Assembly: GCA_902492545.1 (NCBI GenBank)
Contig: CABULX010000107.1
Span: forward strand, 1 to 7,355
Source: an uncultured Collinsella sp.
GTDB taxonomy: Bacteria > Actinomycetota > Coriobacteriia > Coriobacteriales > Coriobacteriaceae
Length of the DNA: 7,355 nt
Direction: 5' to 3'
Positions 6,618-7,355 of this stretch are shown here, piece by piece; position 1 is the first letter of the stretch, and every line of letters begins with the position of its first letter. The notes under the pieces were generated by a model, which had not been told where the DNA came from, searched no databases, and was given only the letters and a program-made list of their open reading frames with translations. Made by a program: the position numbers and the translations under genes.

Positions 6618-6633
6618 TCAAGTGTACACGTGA
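6618..6633. promoter_or_regulatory. Near-perfect 16-bp palindrome, candidate repressor operator
   Basis: TCAAGTGTACACGTGA matches its own reverse complement except for one base pair, with a perfect GTGTACAC centre. It lies 28 bp upstream of the XRE regulator start, between that start and its likely -10. A dimeric XRE-type protein bound here would block its own transcription. That the neighbouring regulator binds it is inference. Confidence 0.55.
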
Positions 6634-6742
6634 AACCTTATGTGTGCAGAAAATGTATTAGATGCGACTTTCGCAGCAAGATTGAAGCCAATTTCTAATT
6701 TTTGTAGCACTTAATGCTTTTTTTGGACATAATCAAGACAAG

Positions 6743-6759
6743 GGGGCAACCGGTGCCCC
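6743..6759 (+). other. Leader hairpin upstream of the excisionase gene
   Basis: GGGGCA pairs with TGCCCC around the loop ACCGG, ending 7 bases before the AAAGGAG ribosome site at 6767-6773. It lacks a T-run, so it is not a normal terminator. It could affect translation or mRNA stability, or be a protein-binding inverted repeat in DNA. Confidence 0.35.
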
Positions 6760-6780
6760 ATCCTGGAAAGGAGACTACAT

Positions 6781-6990
6781 ATGACACGTCAGCTTATCGG
6801 CGCGGAGGAGGTTGCCGAGATCACGGGCATGAGCAAGTCCTATTCGTTCAAGCTGATCAAGACTTTGAATGCAGAGCTTGCAGCTCAGGGGATCATGACC
6901 ATCCCCGGGAAGGTCCAGCGCTCGTATTTCGAGGCACGCCTTCTCTCCACCCCTTCTAAGCAGAAGGTGGCGATGGCCCATGTCGGTTAG
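6781..6990 (+). CDS. Excisionase-like small helix-turn-helix protein
   Basis: A 69-residue protein. The first part, LIGAEEVAEITGMSKSYSFKLIKTLNAELAAQG (5-37), is the MerR-like winged-helix fold of small phage and ICE excisionases (HTH_17/AlpA type): a target-site opening, V-A-E-I-T-G-M-S-K-S turn, then a recognition helix. GKVQRSYFEARL (43-54) is the usual wing and following helix. Such proteins bend DNA at att sites and push the integrase towards excision; some also regulate transcription. ATG 6781 has AAAGGAG 7 bases upstream. The stop overlaps the integrase start by 11 bases, so the two are translated together, a common xis-int layout. No other function is suggested by the sequence. Confidence 0.78.
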   Translation: MTRQLIGAEEVAEITGMSKSYSFKLIKTLNAELAAQGIMTIPGKVQRSYFEARLLSTPSKQKVAMAHVG

Positions 6991-7355
6991 CCGCGACAAG
7001 AAGCGCGGGACCTGGACAGTCGAGGCTTGGTATCGCAACTCTATGGGCGAGCGTCATAAGAAGACGAAGCGCGGGTTCGCCTCCAAGAAGGAGGCTGTGG
7101 CTTGGGAGCGCGACTTCCTCGCCTCCTGCGACGAGCGTGTCGAGGTCACCGTCGAGGCCTTCGTCAAAACCATGTACGCACGTGACATCTACCCTCGACT
7201 GCGAGTCGGCACCAGGCTCACCAAGGATGCCATTATCGACAAGTACATCCTACCCATTTTTGGCCCCATGCGCCTTTGTGACGTCAAGGCCGCGGACGTG
7301 GTGCGTTGGGAGAATTGGCTCCTTGAGCAGAACCTGTCGCAGAGCTATCTCCACA
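6980..7355 (+). CDS. Tyrosine recombinase (phage/ICE integrase), N-terminal part, cut by right edge
   Basis: The first 125 codons of an integrase. Residues 4-50 (SRDKKRGTWTVEAWYRNSMG, then KKTKRGFASKKEAVAWERDFL) form an arm-type DNA-binding domain: beta strands carrying R-G-T-W, a basic turn, then the G-F-x-S-K-K-E-A-x-x-W helix. From about residue 55 the SAM-like core-binding domain begins (TVEAFVKTMYARDIYPRLR, then TKDAIIDKYILPIFGPMRLCDVKAADVVRWENWL). The catalytic R-H-R-Y part lies beyond the window. The start ATG overlaps the excisionase end, with AAGG about 12 bases upstream. It should recombine the element at an att site, most likely the guaA 3' end whose core-like copy is at 5324-5338. 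Arm-domain integrases bind both arm and core sites, which fits the repeats near that end. Confidence 0.9.
   Translation, partial: MSVSRDKKRGTWTVEAWYRNSMGERHKKTKRGFASKKEAVAWERDFLASCDERVEVTVEAFVKTMYARDIYPRLRVGTRLTKDAIIDKYILPIFGPMRLCDVKAADVVRWENWLLEQNLSQSYLH

Larger units (their letters stand above)
6590..6780. promoter_or_regulatory. Divergent promoter region between XRE regulator and excisionase
   Basis: This AT-rich gap of 191 bp separates two divergent genes. On the left, GGAGGT serves the regulator; on the right, AAAGGAG (6767-6773) lies 7 bases before the excisionase ATG. A candidate rightward -10 is CATAAT (6728-6733), without a good -35. Leftward, TTGCTG (complement of 6675-6680) and TACATT (complement of 6653-6658) are 16 bases apart. 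A 16-bp near-palindrome lies at 6618-6633 and a GGGGCA/TGCCCC hairpin at 6743-6759. This looks like a compact genetic switch. Confidence 0.55.

Overview
The left 5.1 kb is very GC-rich, with tightly packed genes. The right 2.2 kb is visibly poorer in GC. The high GC, the Gram-positive-type lantibiotic-resistance operon and the strong Shine-Dalgarno sequences suggest an actinobacterium, most likely a Coriobacteriia member (Olsenella/Collinsella/Atopobium type). That placement is inference, because the window has no rRNA or other marker gene.

Left region (1-5086): an antimicrobial-peptide resistance and sensing module. The first 13 codons of a TetR-like regulator run leftward off the window edge. 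Diverging from it is an operon with overlapping genes: a LanF-type ABC ATPase carrying the lantibiotic-immunity E-loop, two LanE/LanG-type six-helix permeases, and a small exported YxeA-like protein. A second transcription unit follows almost at once, with its own candidate promoter: an OmpR-family response regulator and a sensor histidine kinase. The order resembles the cpr system of Clostridioides difficile and yxdJKLM-yxeA of Bacillus subtilis. The likely logic is that the kinase senses a cationic or lanthionine peptide at the membrane, the regulator activates the transporter, and the transporter removes the peptide from the membrane. No bacteriocin structural or modification gene is visible, so this looks like stand-alone resistance. 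A perfect 12-bp hairpin overlapping the kinase stop codon closes the unit.

Junction (5087-5452): no gene is supported. On the minus strand it holds a short sequence encoding IEWE-stop (5324-5338). This matches the universal end of GMP synthetase (guaA), a known integration hotspot. About 100 bp further along in the minus-strand direction is a second, decayed guaA-like tail (5222-5269) reading VxYE, then VTAKPPAT after a frameshift, followed directly by a strong minus-strand terminator. GAGTAA-type core-like repeats cluster here. I read this as the guaA-distal junction of an integrated element, and possibly a site used more than once.

Right region (5453-7355): the end of the proposed mobile element. 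On the minus strand is a 378-residue regulator made of two tandem copies of an XRE helix-turn-helix plus a helical domain. A divergent control region with a 16-bp near-perfect palindrome separates it from a small excisionase-like gene and an overlapping tyrosine integrase, which is cut off by the right edge after 125 residues. If the att reading is right, intact guaA should lie to the right of the window, beyond the rest of the element, on the minus strand.
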